Positions 23,853-32,490 of a DNA stretch of 64,000 nucleotides are shown in pieces. The translations under genes were made by a program, and so were the position numbers. The stretch is from Streptomyces rubrogriseus (lineage in GTDB: Bacteria > Actinomycetota > Actinomycetes > Streptomycetales > Streptomycetaceae): contig NZ_CP116256.1 of NCBI RefSeq assembly GCF_027947575.1, positions 4,216,001 through 4,280,000 of the forward strand, given 5' to 3'. How positions within the stretch are numbered: the stretch's first letter is position 1; every line of letters starts with the position of its first letter. Under the pieces are notes generated by a model. That model worked only from the letters and a program-made list of their open reading frames with translations. It had not been told where the DNA came from and searched no databases.

Positions 23853-25237
23853 GCGGTGGCGTCGTAGGGCATGTCGCCGATCCCCTTGGCGGTCGGCACC
23901 GTGGTGACGGGCTCCCACAGCGCACCGGTGTCCCCGCAGGCAAGTGCGAGCAGCGCGTCCCGGACGAACGTGTCGCGGGCGATCTGCGTGTCGCTGGCGC
24001 CGGGGCGGGTCTGGCCGACGATGCCGTACATCTCAGTGCCGTGCACGGCGTGCGCTCCCTCGACCGGGCCGACGACGAGCAGGTGCGCGATTCCGCCGGC
24101 CGCGGCGTGCGCGAGCGCGCCCCGGGTCTGCGGCAACGTGAAGGAGAAGTCGGTGAGCAGCGCCCCGCGGACCTCGACAGAAGTGCGTCCGTCGATGTCG
24201 TAGGCGGCGATGATCCTGCGGGCGCGGCTGCGCGGGATACGGTTCCGGTTGGCGAACTCCGCAACGAGGGCGTCGATGCTGCCCGGGTCGAAGTCCTCTG
24301 TCCGGTGCCGGACCCACCAGTCGGTCTCGTGGGTGGTGCTGCTGAAGAGGATGTCGACGTCGCGGTGCTGACCGGACTCGAGGACGCGCATGGGGTGGTC
24401 CGTGAGGACGCCGTTCGGCTGCTCCCGGTCATCGGTGATGGCGATGACCTCGTTGTCCACGCCGTGCGCGGCACCGGGATCTGGCGACTGCGTATTGGTC
24501 ATCGTCTTGGCGAGCAGGTCCGCGTCCACGGCGAGGAGCTGCTCGGGGTCGTCCTGCAGCCCGAGCGCGGTGAGGACGGCGTGGGCGCGCTCTTCCGCGC
24601 CCCAGGCCGGCACCTGACGCGATGGCATGCCCGAGAACGCGGCCAGGTGGTGGTAGAGCCCCTCTGCGGACGGTGCGGCGAGGAGGCTGAGGGCGGAGAA
24701 CGCGCCTGCGCTGTGACCCGTGACCGTGACATTGTTGGGGTCACCACCGAATCGGGCGATGTTCTCCCGCACCCACTGCAACGCGGCGATGATGTGCTGC
24801 AGGCCGAGATTCGACGCTTCTGCGAGAGCGCCGCCGTACTGGGACAGGGAGAGCCACCCGAAGGGGCCGAGCCGGTAGTTGAGGGACACGCCGATGGCGC
24901 GGCCGGTCGCGGCGAGACCTGAGGCGTTGGAAGTGGTCTGCGTGTTCGCGCCGAGCATCCACCCGCCGCCGAAGACGTACACGATGACCGGGAGCGGCTT
25001 GCCCCCGGCGTCGGCGGGTGCCCAGACGTTGAGGTTCAGGCAGTCCTCGCTGAACCCGTTGTCGGCCTCGAGCCAGCTGGTGTCACCGGCCTGGAGCGGC
25101 GCCGGCCCCTTCCGGTCGTAGGGAAGGTCGGGGTCGAAGGGCACGGCCTTCGGGCTGCGGAAGCGGTCGGCGGTGGCGTACGGGATGCCGAGCCACGAAC
25201 GCACGGCGCCCGGTTCGGCGGTAGTGGTGCTGGTCAT
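23804..25237 (-). CDS. Type-B carboxylesterase
   Basis: A 477-residue alpha/beta-hydrolase of the carboxylesterase type-B family (para-nitrobenzyl-esterase-like). It shows the signature FSEDCLNLNVWAP, the oxyanion-hole FGGGWMLG, and the nucleophile elbow VTGHSAGAFSALSL with catalytic Ser. The acidic and His residues lie further on (an ETDWW region and EGAHAVHGTEM). No signal peptide is present, so it is cytosolic. The N-terminus RSWLGIPYATADRFRSP matches the start of a decayed second copy at 26642-26848. Start is ATG 25237. The rarA-tail fragment and the dehydrogenase gene lie upstream in the same direction. Confidence 0.88.
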   Translation of the reverse strand: MTSTTTAEPGAVRSWLGIPYATADRFRSPKAVPFDPDLPYDRKGPAPLQAGDTSWLEADNGFSEDCLNLNVWAPADAGGKPLPVIVYVFGGGWMLGANTQTTSNASGLAATGRAIGVSLNYRLGPFGWLSLSQYGGALAEASNLGLQHIIAALQWVRENIARFGGDPNNVTVTGHSAGAFSALSLLAAPSAEGLYHHLAAFSGMPSRQVPAWGAEERAHAVLTALGLQDDPEQLLAVDADLLAKTMTNTQSPDPGAAHGVDNEVIAITDDREQPNGVLTDHPMRVLESGQHRDVDILFSSTTHETDWWVRHRTEDFDPGSIDALVAEFANRNRIPRSRARRIIAAYDIDGRTSVEVRGALLTDFSFTLPQTRGALAHAAAGGIAHLLVVGPVEGAHAVHGTEMYGIVGQTRPGASDTQIARDTFVRDALLALACGDTGALWEPVTTVPTAKGIGDMPYDATAHAKEVLETFSGVNRP

Positions 25238-25270
25238 GCGAGAGAGTCCTTACGGGGATCAGGTGTCGTC

Positions 25271-25437
25271 TCAGGTCGTAGAGTCGCCGCCGGTGGCGGT
25301 CGTGTCCTTGGTGGCCTCGCGGCCGGATGGCAGTTGCTCCCCGTGGCGGAGTCGCTTCGTGATCGCGCGTTCATTGCCGGCGGTGGTGTGCTGGTAGTAC
25401 GACTCGGGGTCCATGCCGTCGGGGAGCCGCGTCCCGC
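25271..25437 (-). pseudogene. Second rarA C-terminal fragment
   Basis: The minus-strand frame ending at TGA 25271 reads [20 protein letters not shown] and ITKRLRHGEQLPSGREA. It matches the extreme C-terminus of RarA and resembles the tail of the broken rarA at 20573 (FPDGM, YYQ-T--G, IT-RLRH). Only about 50 codons are present; no ATPase part exists nearby. It is best read as the relic of another rarA-like copy or of a recombination event. Confidence 0.6.
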
Positions 25438-25446
25438 GATCGGTTC

Positions 25447-26469
25447 TCAGTCGTCCAGGACGACGACGTGCTTGCCCGGGGTGGTGCCGGATTCGACGTC
25501 GTCCTGGGCGTCCTGGACCTGTTCCAGGCCGTGGTAGACCTTCGCGACCGGGACCCTCAGGCGCCCTTCGGCGACGGCCTCGAGCTGGCGGGCGAAAACG
25601 TCCGCCGGGAGGTCGGCGGCCTCGCCCGCATAGCTGGTCAGCCGCACCCCGACAGGGATCATGAACGGGGTGAAGTCGTTGATCGACCACTGCCCGGCCA
25701 GTGCTCCGGTGAAGCAGACGGTGCCGTGCCGGCGGACGGTGCGCAGGGTGTCTGCGAGGACCGAGCAGCCGACCAGTTCCAGAGCGGCGTCGACACCGTC
25801 CGGCATCAGCTCGCGTACCTGGTCGGCGACGGTGCCGTTGTCGATGAGGGGGTGGTCGACGCCCGCATCCCTCAGTTCCCCGGTTCTGTCCGGGCTGCGG
25901 GTGGTGGACAGTACGGTGGCGCCGAGGTCCTTCGCGAGCGTGGCCGCGCTCAGCCCGACGGTGGAGGTGCCACCGCGGATCAGCAGCGTCTGCCCCGCCC
26001 GCAGATCGAGGCCGGTGGTCAGGGAGCCGTACGCGGTCTGGAACATCTCCGGCAGCGCGCCGACGACGTCCCACGGCAGGCCGGTCTCGAACGGGATGAC
26101 CTGGGCCGCGGGGACGCTCACGTACTGGGCGTAGGCGCCGTCGTAGGTGCGGCCCATGCCGCCCATCATGGTCGCCACCTGCTGGCCCGGGCGCAGCCCG
26201 CTGTCCTCGTCGGCCTCGTCGACCACGCCGACGCCCTCAATGCCGGGGATACGGGGGTAGGTGACCTCCGGGTCCGACTCGCCCTTGCGGGTGGTGACCT
26301 CGGACTCGTTGACGCCGAACGCCTTCACCCGGATCCGCACCCAGCCCCTCTCGCGTACGGGCACCGGCACTTCCTTGATCTCCAGGGCCCCGAGGCCGCC
26401 GGGCCGGGTGACGACGACGGCCCGCATCATCGCCTGTACGGCGTCGCCAGCTGCTGTTGATTGGCTCAT
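25447..26469 (-). CDS. Quinone-oxidoreductase-type zinc-less alcohol dehydrogenase
   Basis: A 340-residue MDR-superfamily protein. The GroES-like half has [18 protein letters not shown] and [18 protein letters not shown]. The Rossmann half has the nucleotide motif [21 protein letters not shown]. The catalytic-zinc Cys/His set of true alcohol dehydrogenases is not seen; the position after VN is Glu. This places it with NADPH:quinone reductases and zeta-crystallin-like enzymes. Start ATG 26469 follows GTGAGG. It lies 10 bases after the remains of an esterase gene and upstream of the intact carboxylesterase, perhaps one detoxification operon before decay. Confidence 0.85.
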   Translation of the reverse strand: MSQSTAAGDAVQAMMRAVVVTRPGGLGALEIKEVPVPVRERGWVRIRVKAFGVNESEVTTRKGESDPEVTYPRIPGIEGVGVVDEADEDSGLRPGQQVATMMGGMGRTYDGAYAQYVSVPAAQVIPFETGLPWDVVGALPEMFQTAYGSLTTGLDLRAGQTLLIRGGTSTVGLSAATLAKDLGATVLSTTRSPDRTGELRDAGVDHPLIDNGTVADQVRELMPDGVDAALELVGCSVLADTLRTVRRHGTVCFTGALAGQWSINDFTPFMIPVGVRLTSYAGEAADLPADVFARQLEAVAEGRLRVPVAKVYHGLEQVQDAQDDVESGTTPGKHVVVLDD

Positions 26470-26479
26470 AGCGCGATCC

Positions 26480-26848
26480 TCACTCCGTTTTGCCTCTCGG
26501 CACGCTGTTCCGGATGATGGCCCGCCCGCCGTCAGGGCGGTCGATGCCCTCCCACAGATCGAGGACCTGCTGATAGTGGGCTGTGCCCTCGAAAGAAGAG
26601 TTGCCTACGGTTTACGCGACGGGTCTGTCCGGGACAGCGGGTCACAGGCGGGAGTGCTCGCCGGTGGCGAAGGCGAACACAATGCCGGGCTGGACGGAGA
26701 CGACGCCCTTGCGGTCGTAGGGGAGGTTCGGATCGAAGTTTGCGACTACGGGGCGCCGGTACCGCTCGGCAGTGGCGTACGGGATCCCCCACCAGGACCG
26801 CGCCCCTGGCGCAGTCGGAGCCGTAGGTGCGGCGGCGCTCATGGCCTC
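26480..26848 (-). pseudogene. Carboxylesterase pseudogene, internal deletion
   Basis: Two ends of a type-B carboxylesterase survive. From ATG 26848 the frame reads SWWGIPYATAERYRRPVVA and FDPNLPYDRKG, closely matching residues 12-45 of the intact gene at 23804, and stops at 26642. Near 26600-26480 the frame reads GTAHYQQVLDLWEGIDRP and ends RNSVPRGKTE, corresponding to the C-terminus of the intact copy (TAHAKEVLETFSGVNRP). The catalytic centre, about 400 codons, is missing. A deleted duplicate of 23804-25237 is the simplest reading. Confidence 0.72.
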
Positions 26849-27892
26849 TCCTTCATACATCGATGGTGCCGTGTTAGGGGGTGCCAGGCCACCTCGGGCA
26901 GCTGGGGGCCGCGGCACTTCTCCATGGTGTGCCCGTCTCTGACACCTCCACCATTCAGAAGCGGACAGCCAATGGTCATTCGACGACTTTGTCGGCGTGT
27001 CCGCTATTAACACCGCGCAATGCCTCAAGTGGGCGCTCGCCAACCCCGACCTCACGACCGGCGTGTGGGCGACGACCACGAAGCGGGACCGCGCACCGAG
27101 CTGCGCAAGCAACTTGTAACGCGGTGGCCGAGTTGTGCCAGAAATCGAGGACCCGAGGGTACGGCCTCATCGCACGCCCCTGACCTGCCAACATGCCTGG
27201 ACGATCCACCGCCGACCGCTCAGGAAACCGCGCGCACTCCGGTTAGTTGTTGCTGACCTTGAGGGAACCGGTCGGCCCCGACCACCGACCACACAAACCC
27301 GACCACGATCACGAACAGGCACGAAACCCGTGGTCAGCCCGACCACGGCCGCCACAGGTCCACGGCGGCCGGCTCCAGCCACCATCACGACGGGACGAGG
27401 ATGCGCGTGCCGGCATGCGGGAGGACGAGGCCTGGCTCCCGGCTGTGTCAGCGGACTGACTGTGCAGCCCGAGGCGACTGTGCATCCGGGTTGTGCGCAC
27501 TCGCCACGCCCTCCGGCTGCGCAGGACCCCCGCCCTCGTTGTGTAGCCGCCGCGTGCGCATTGAGCGCCGAGACCACTGTGCAGCTGCGAGTGTGCACAC
27601 CGCCTGGCACGTGAAAGGCACCCGTGGTCGGTACGACCATGGGTCCGACCCTGGCTGGTCAAGGGCATGCCGCGAATTTGTGGAGGGTGGTCGGTGGTGG
27701 TGGCCGCCTGTCTTGGGCGGGCCGATGATGGCGATCCTTGAAATGGAAGCCTGGCCTCGATTCCGTACGTGATCTTGGTGCTGCGGCAGGCTGCCACTGA
27801 ATCGGTCTGGCCTCTCGTCCCTGCTGTCGAAGCGGCAGCGCCGGCGAGCGCCGGATTACCGATGCGGTCCCTGCCTTCGGCAGGATGGGCGC
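26849..27892. other. One-kilobase stretch without a supported gene
   Basis: Only fragments are seen. A plus-strand stretch near 26985-27118 reads FVGVSAINTAQCLKWALANP and then stops; I do not recognise it. The segment 27329-27484 is a diverged copy of the DNA upstream of the gene at 28723. The rest shows long, low-complexity frames on both strands with no ribosome binding sites. It should contain the promoter of the GNAT gene near its right end. Confidence 0.5.
27329..27484 (+). repeat. Direct repeat copy A (matches 28602-28727)
   Basis: It begins GTGGTCAGCCCGACCACGGC and ends GACTGTGCAGCCCGAGGCGA, then C-TGTGCA. Copy B carries the same two ends with a few substitutions and a shorter middle. 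Copy A includes what in copy B is the ribosome binding site and GTG of a gene (CCGAGGCGA then GTG), but is followed by unrelated sequence. It is therefore the orphaned 5' end of a duplicated gene. Confidence 0.65.
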
Positions 27893-28426
27893 ATGACCGA
27901 AATCCGTACACCCCGTCTTCTCCTCCGTAGCTGGCACGACGACGACCTCGCGTCGATGGCGGACATCAACGCCGACCCACGGGTTATGCGCTGGACTGAC
28001 GACGGCTCGGTGCGCGACCTGGACCGCACAGCCGAGGACATCGAACGCTGGGAGGAGGAGTGGGACGAGGAGGGATTCGGACTCTTCGCCGTCGAACTGC
28101 TGGCCTCGGGCGAACTGATCGGCTTCACAGGACTGTCCGTGCCCGAGTTCCTGCCGGAGGTGATGCCCGCAGTGGCGATCAACTGGCGGCTCGGCTCACC
28201 GTTCTGGGGCCAGGGATACGCGTCCGAAGCCGCGCACGCCACACTGGAGTTCGCACTCCAGGACCGCGGCCTGGACCGTGTCATCAGCATCAGCCGGGTG
28301 GGGGACAACGCCTCCGAGAACGTCATCCGCAAGCTTGGCATGGCGCCCGAGCGGGAGACGACCCACCCGGTATACGGCTACCCACTGCGCGTTCACGCCA
28401 TCGACCTCACCGAGTTCCAGGCATGA
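27893..28426 (+). CDS. GNAT-family N-acetyltransferase (RimJ/RimL type)
   Basis: A 177-residue acetyl-CoA-dependent transferase. It starts TEIRTPRLLLRSWHDDDLAS, the usual opening of the RimL-like Acetyltransf_3 group. The acetyl-CoA pyrophosphate loop is in RLGSPFWGQGYASEAAHATL, and the C-terminal ISRVGDNASENVIRKLGM is the conserved asparagine helix. Targets in this group include ribosomal protein N-termini and small amines; this one cannot be assigned. The gene lies between two diverged direct repeats (27329 and 28602), so the block may have been inserted or duplicated. Confidence 0.88.
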   Translation: MTEIRTPRLLLRSWHDDDLASMADINADPRVMRWTDDGSVRDLDRTAEDIERWEEEWDEEGFGLFAVELLASGELIGFTGLSVPEFLPEVMPAVAINWRLGSPFWGQGYASEAAHATLEFALQDRGLDRVISISRVGDNASENVIRKLGMAPERETTHPVYGYPLRVHAIDLTEFQA

Positions 28427-28601
28427 ACCCGCCCAGCCGTCGATCACCACAAGACAGCCGACCACTGCCCCTGCGTCCCTGAACGCGTTGGTCCCGACGA
28501 CAGGAACACCCAGGCAGGGACGGCCCCTCCCTGCCACTGACACGCTCCTTCACGGAACTGGGGACAGAGCCAACTTCAGATATCGCCAGCAGGAGAGGCC
28601 C

Positions 28602-28727
28602 TCGTGGTCAGCCCGACCACAGCCCCGACCACGGTCCACGGCAGGATGTGCGCCAGCACCGGGAGACGAATTGCGGCTCCCGGCCGCGTATCAGCGGACT
28701 GACCGTGCAGCCCGAGGCGACGGTGAA
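28602..28727 (+). repeat. Direct repeat copy B (matches 27329-27484)
   Basis: It shares GTGGTCAGCCCGACCAC at the left and TCAGCGGACTG, GTGCAGCCCGAGGCGAC at the right with copy A. In this copy the repeat runs into the GTG start of the gene at 28723. The bases 28427-28601 upstream contain nothing I can identify. Confidence 0.65.
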
Positions 28728-29202
28728 CGATCCCGCCTGCAGTGTCGACCTCCGCCCAGTGCGCTATCAGTTCGCCACCGTTCGGGGCGACTCGCACGAC
28801 GACAACTGGCTGGTCATTGAGGGCACGGTGGCGACTTCTGAGGGAAAGTGGTCGTTCGCCGATCCGTGTTTGCTCACCGACGAGGCCCGTCAGGTGTCTG
28901 CATGGCTGCGCGCGGTAGCCGCAGGGACGGTGGACGTCACCGAACCTGATGCCGACGGTGAGCTGTCGCCGGACACGTGTTTCATCGAGCCGGTCGTGGC
29001 TTTCAGCCTCGCGCATCGAATCGAGGGCGGGACCCAGGTGATCCGCGTTCATCTGTCTCTGGAGGCGGCACCTCCGTGGCAACAGGGCGAGGGTGGGCCT
29101 GGCATCTACCAGTACGGCGTGGAGGTCAGCTTGGACGCCGCAGCGCTGCTGCACGCGGCTGACGAGTGGGACCTCCCTTTGGCTTCCCTCCCGTCCCGCT
29201 GA
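28723..29202 (+). CDS. Conserved hypothetical protein, possibly WapI/immunity-like
   Basis: A 159-residue acidic soluble protein with [54 protein letters not shown] and a terminal [15 protein letters not shown]. The pattern of beta-sheet followed by one helix, Trp-rich motifs and the FADPCL block resembles small actinobacterial proteins annotated as WapI-type immunity or uncharacterised; I hold this weakly. I start at GTG 28723, which follows CGAGGCG at good distance, because upstream residues fall within a DNA repeat. No toxin gene is adjacent, so an immunity role would be orphan. The spacer after it (29203-29436) has no gene. Confidence 0.65.
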   Translation: MNDPACSVDLRPVRYQFATVRGDSHDDNWLVIEGTVATSEGKWSFADPCLLTDEARQVSAWLRAVAAGTVDVTEPDADGELSPDTCFIEPVVAFSLAHRIEGGTQVIRVHLSLEAAPPWQQGEGGPGIYQYGVEVSLDAAALLHAADEWDLPLASLPSR

Positions 29203-29436
29203 TCCAGCCACCCGACACTCCCCGGACAACCGATTCCTACCTGCCGGGGGTGGGTGTCCCTCCACGATCCGGTGAATGCTGGATCCCGAACTGCTGGAAC
29301 GGATCACCGCGCGGTGCAGCAACGGGGGAGGGGCAGCCGACGGTGCCTTCGTTGGCGTCGCCCGTGGTGCTGCACGCGGCGGGGGGCGATGGCGGTCAGG
29401 CCGACGGTCCGGCGGGGGGCCTCTATGTCTTTCGTC

Positions 29437-29600
29437 AAGCGGCGCGCGGCGTTTTGGGCTCGTAGAAGGTGCTGTCGCGGAGCATCGAGACAGCGCACTG
29501 GTGCGGTGGCGGACCAGGCAAAGGGGGCTCGGGTATGGGTCTTTCCGAAGGCCGCGCTATGCCAGCCGCTCGGCGAGCGGACCATCTCCGCGAGGGCCTG
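29437..29600 (-). pseudogene. IS110-type transposase tail, copy 1
   Basis: On the minus strand about 29540 reads FGKTHTRAPFAWSATAPVRC, and after a frame change VSMLRDSTFYEPKTP. These correspond to the C-terminal helix of IS110-type (Transposase_20) enzymes and to the better copy at 30225. Only about 50 codons remain, with at least one frameshift. Confidence 0.6.
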
Positions 29601-29633
29601 CCCCGGCACCAGCCGAGTCACAACTCGGGGGAC

Positions 29634-30077
29634 TCAGGAAGGTGTGCACGCCTCGGCGATCGATACGCTGTTCTCGTAGAGATGATGCCGGGTGATCCGG
29701 CCCTCCTCAACGGTGAGGCGCAGCGAGAAGGGGCCCTCGAAGGACTTCCCCGTCGCGCGTACGGTCCCCGAGAGGTAGCCCATCAGGACGGCGTCGGTGC
29801 CGTCAACGAGGAACGTGTCGACGGAGGCCCGTGCATCCTCGGCCACCGTGTGGTCGGCTAGCTCCGTGAACTGGGCGGCGCATTCGGCTCCGGTAGAGCG
29901 CGGCCGGATCCACGGTACGGCGGGGTTCTCGGCGAGTAGCCAGTCGACGTCGTCCGCGAAGAGCGCGACGAGCCGCTCGACATCCCCGGCCATCCGGGCG
30001 GCGAGGAACTCCTGGACGACGTGGCGGGTGGTGTCGGTGACGGAACTCGCGGTGAGGTCAGAGGACTTGATGGGCAT
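29634..30077 (-). CDS. SnoaL-like / NTF2-fold protein
   Basis: A 147-residue protein with the nuclear-transport-factor-2-like fold. It contains HVVQEFLAARMAGDVERLVALFADDVDWLL at the start and TDAVLMGYLSGTVRATGKSFEGPFSLRLTVEEGRITRHHLYEN at the end, typical of SnoaL_2 or LimA-like domains. An Asp in FADDVDW could act in proton transfer, as in ketosteroid isomerases (inference). A GAGGAG box precedes ATG 30077. It is flanked on both sides by IS110-type tails in the same orientation, so it may have travelled with, or been enclosed by, these elements. Confidence 0.82.
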   Translation of the reverse strand: MPIKSSDLTASSVTDTTRHVVQEFLAARMAGDVERLVALFADDVDWLLAENPAVPWIRPRSTGAECAAQFTELADHTVAEDARASVDTFLVDGTDAVLMGYLSGTVRATGKSFEGPFSLRLTVEEGRITRHHLYENSVSIAEACTPS

Positions 30078-30224
30078 GGTTGCTCCTCGCGCCTAAGGTG
30101 CCGGAACCCTCGTCGGGATCTCGTTGACATGGACCACGCTGCCGCAGCACGGGAGCGTGGTCGATTACGTCAGAGGTAGTGGCTGGGTGGAGGGCTACTA
30201 CGTCCGTCGTCAAGCCCGAGTTGG

Positions 30225-30630
30225 TCATGCGGTGGCTGCTTCGGGGGGGCGTGGTTCGTAGAAGGTGCCGTCGCGGAGCATGGCGAAGAGCACGCTGATG
30301 CGGTGGCGGGCGAGGCGGAGGAGGGCTTGCGTGTGGGTTTTCCCACGTGCCCGGCATTGGTCGTAAGACGTGCGGGAGGTGGGTTCGTGCAGGGCGGCGA
30401 AGGCAGAGAGAAACATGGTCCGTTTGAGCTGCCGGCTCCGCCTCGGGGCGCGTGTTCGCCGTGGATCGAGGTGCCGGACGACTTCGTGGCCGGGGCGAGG
30501 CCGACATAGGGGGCGAGGTGGGAGGCGGTGGGGAAGCCGGTGCCGTCGTCGACGGTGACCGTCTCCGTCGAGTCCGCCGCTCCGTGACTTCGATGACCGC
30601 GAGGTCGGGTCGGACGTGACAGGGCACCCC
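30225..30630 (-). pseudogene. IS110-type transposase tail, copy 2
   Basis: The C-terminal third of an IS110 family transposase. One frame gives DDGTGFPTASHLAPYVGLAP and SSGTSIHGEHAPRGG. After a frameshift near 30445 the next gives MFLSAFAALHEPTSRTSYDQ, GKTHTQALLRLARHRISV and LRDGTFYEPRPPEAATA. The N-terminal DEDD domain is absent. It is in the same orientation as the shorter copy at 29437, about 0.8 kb away, with the SnoaL-like gene between. Confidence 0.75.
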
Positions 30631-30727
30631 GCCGTTCTTGAAAGGAGCGTCGCGTCTGAAGAAGACCTGAAGAGGAACGCTGGGAAGTCAAGCGCAACCT
30701 GATCGGCTACACGCCCAACTGGACATC

Positions 30728-31016
30728 GTGGAGTGCCGGGGCCTGATCCGCCGCGACGACATCGGCGTCGGCGTCGGCCGCCGGGCTCACGAACGGTACG
30801 CGGCGACCGCCGACGACCTCACCTCGGCGCGTGGCGAGTCGACGTGGACCATGCACCTCAGGCGCGACGACTGGGACGTCAACGTCGTGACCCACTCCCG
30901 GCTCACCTTGCGACGAACAGAGTTTCTTCGTGGACGTCACGCTCGACGGCTAGGAAGCGGGTCGCCGTGTGTTCTCCCGCACTTGGAACGAAACGGTGCC
31001 GCGGTACCGGATGTGA
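30728..31016 (+). pseudogene. C-terminal relic of a CocE/X-Pro-dipeptidase-type hydrolase
   Basis: The frame reads ADDLTSARGESTWTMHLRRD and DWDVNVVTHSRLT, the jelly-roll C-terminal domain typical of CocE/NonD (S15) hydrolases. An extra T near 30908 shifts the frame. In the corrected frame CDEQSFFVDVTLDG follows, then TAG at 30951-30953 where Tyr would fit, then EAGRRVFSRTWNETVPRYRM and a stop at 31014. Thus there is one indel and one nonsense change, and the catalytic domain is entirely missing. The 3' end of such genes ends in just this way, so the identification is fair. Confidence 0.6.
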
Positions 31017-31210
31017 CCGCGCGGTCAGGCGGTCGTTCTGCCCCGGACTGCACTGTCGGGCACGCCCATCGAGGTGAGCGCCTGGTGCGCACAGGCGGTG
31101 TCGCGGGCCTGTGGGACCCCGGACGGCCTCGGAAGCATCCGTCACGCACGCCGGGGCAGTCGCAATGCACGGCAACTCGTCCCGACGCGACCAGAGATGA
31201 GCGTGATGAC

Positions 31211-31624
31211 GTGACTTACCCCGAACACCCGGGAACTCCCGCCGACGCGGCACGGACGCACCCCGGAGCCGACACGGGACGCAGCAACGGACTGGCCGTC
31301 GCCGCGCTCGTTCTCGCGATCCTGGCCGTCCTCCTCTTCTGGACCGTCGTCGGCGGGGTGGTGCTGGGAATCCTGGCGCTGATTTTCGGCATCATCGGCG
31401 CCCGCAGGGCCCGAGGCGGCCGAGCACCGCACCGCAAGATGTCCATCGTCGCGGCAGTGCTGGGGACGCTGGGACTCATCGCCTCCGTGGTGATCATCGC
31501 GATCGGCGCGTCGATCTTGAACTCGGACGAGTTCAAGGACTTCGACGACTGCGTTCAGCACGCCGACACCCAGAGCGAGCGCGACGCCTGCGCGAACGAC
31601 TTCGAGGAGGACATCAACAACTGA
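31211..31624 (+). CDS. DUF4190-type small membrane protein
   Basis: A 137-residue protein with two hydrophobic helices (GLAVAALVLAILAVLLFWTV continuing through GGVVLGILALIFGIIGARRA, and MSIVAAVLGTLGLIASVVIIAIG). The GA/GIL-rich spacing and ARRARGG loop match DUF4190. The N-terminus is Pro-rich and cytoplasmic; the C-terminal 35 residues are strongly acidic with two Cys (DDCVQHADTQSERDACANDF) that could form a disulfide if outside. The start is GTG 31211; its ribosome binding site is weak. It is monocistronic. The 290 bases after it contain only a short orphan stretch (LKRADSETLTNFAEWCATT). Confidence 0.78.
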   Translation: MTYPEHPGTPADAARTHPGADTGRSNGLAVAALVLAILAVLLFWTVVGGVVLGILALIFGIIGARRARGGRAPHRKMSIVAAVLGTLGLIASVVIIAIGASILNSDEFKDFDDCVQHADTQSERDACANDFEEDINN

Positions 31625-31915
31625 CGCGGCCGACGGCCCGGTCCCGCCGACGACGCCGTGGCGAGCCACAGCGACAAGCATCCAGCCAGGTGCGGTGGAC
31701 CGGGTCGGCCCGGTCGGGGTCGGGCACCGGGAAGGCGGAGGAAGGAGCTGCGCTGCCTGAAGCGTGCCGACTCGGAGACGCTCACGAACTTCGCCGAGTG
31801 GTGCGCGACCACCTGAACTGAACCGCCCCCCGGCTACCCCTTGCTGGGGTACTTGTGCCCTCGGTCGGCCCTCACCATCTGTTCCACGCCTAGGAACGAC
31901 CAGGGGGGAACCGGG

Positions 31916-32170
31916 ATGCCGGACACACTCCCGTCCGCGCCCGCAGTCATCGAGGGGCGCGTCAGCATCGTCCGGCTGCACGGCGAGGCGTGCTTCGACT
32001 GCGGTGCCGTCAACATCGTGGAGCCCGACCCGGCGGCCGTCCGCATCCTGACCCCGGGTCCTTCTCGTGCAGGTGATGCGGTTGTGAAGGCGATCATCGG
32101 GCTGCTCGTGCACGTGGCGGCCGTCTCGGTGCCGGTCCTCGCCCTGGTGCTGGCGCGGACACCGAACTGA
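31916..32170 (+). CDS. Small membrane protein with CxxC motif
   Basis: An 84-residue protein. The N-terminal half carries SIVRLHGEACFDCGAVN, a CxxC that resembles a half zinc finger or redox pair. The C-terminal half is one transmembrane helix (AIIGLLVHVAAVSVPVLALVLA). ATG 31916 follows GGGGGGAACCGGG. It may anchor a metal- or partner-binding domain at the membrane. The radical SAM relic downstream (32300) is in the same direction, so the small protein could be an accessory of a lost peptide-modification locus (inference). I do not know the family. Confidence 0.65.
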   Translation: MPDTLPSAPAVIEGRVSIVRLHGEACFDCGAVNIVEPDPAAVRILTPGPSRAGDAVVKAIIGLLVHVAAVSVPVLALVLARTPN

Positions 32171-32299
32171 CGCACCCCCGCGGCGGCCGCAGGGTCAGGG
32201 TCGCACGCCAATCACGCCCGTCCCGTCGCAGGACCGCAAGCCTCCGGCGGGACGGGTCTGCCACACGCCTCCACCCCGCCGCGACCCACCCCGGGCCGG

Positions 32300-32490
32300 A
32301 TGACCGCAGTACTGGAACCGTCGGCCAACACCGCGCCCGGCGGCGTGACGTTCCTGGAGCTGGAGGTCACCGGCCGGTGCCAGCCGATGTGTTCGTCGCA
32401 CTGATACGCCGAAGCGGGCCCGACCAAGGAGCACGGCACGATGACCGGCGACGACTACCTTCTCACGTTGCGGGCCATCGCGGCGCAGCC
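32300..32490 (+). pseudogene. N-terminal relic of a radical SAM gene
   Basis: ATG 32300 opens a frame reading GGVTFLELEVTGRCQPMCSS, the start of radical SAM proteins of the peptide-modifying SPASM type. Next comes TGA at 32402-32404 where the third cluster Cys is expected. The same frame then continues YAEAGPTKEHGTMTGDDYLL, the family's following segment. The rest of the gene is gone and the frame runs into the convergent signal peptidase gene. The stop falls on a cluster ligand, and one residue of spacing is abnormal, so the fragment is dead. Confidence 0.65.

Noticed and set aside
26849-27892. Overlapping frames of 70-160 codons as small genes
   Set aside because: No ribosome binding sites, compositions of translated noise, and no continuity with recognisable families.
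28723-29202. A polymorphic-toxin/immunity locus
   Set aside because: Only a weak immunity-like resemblance, and no toxin, RHS/WapA repeats or secretion genes nearby.
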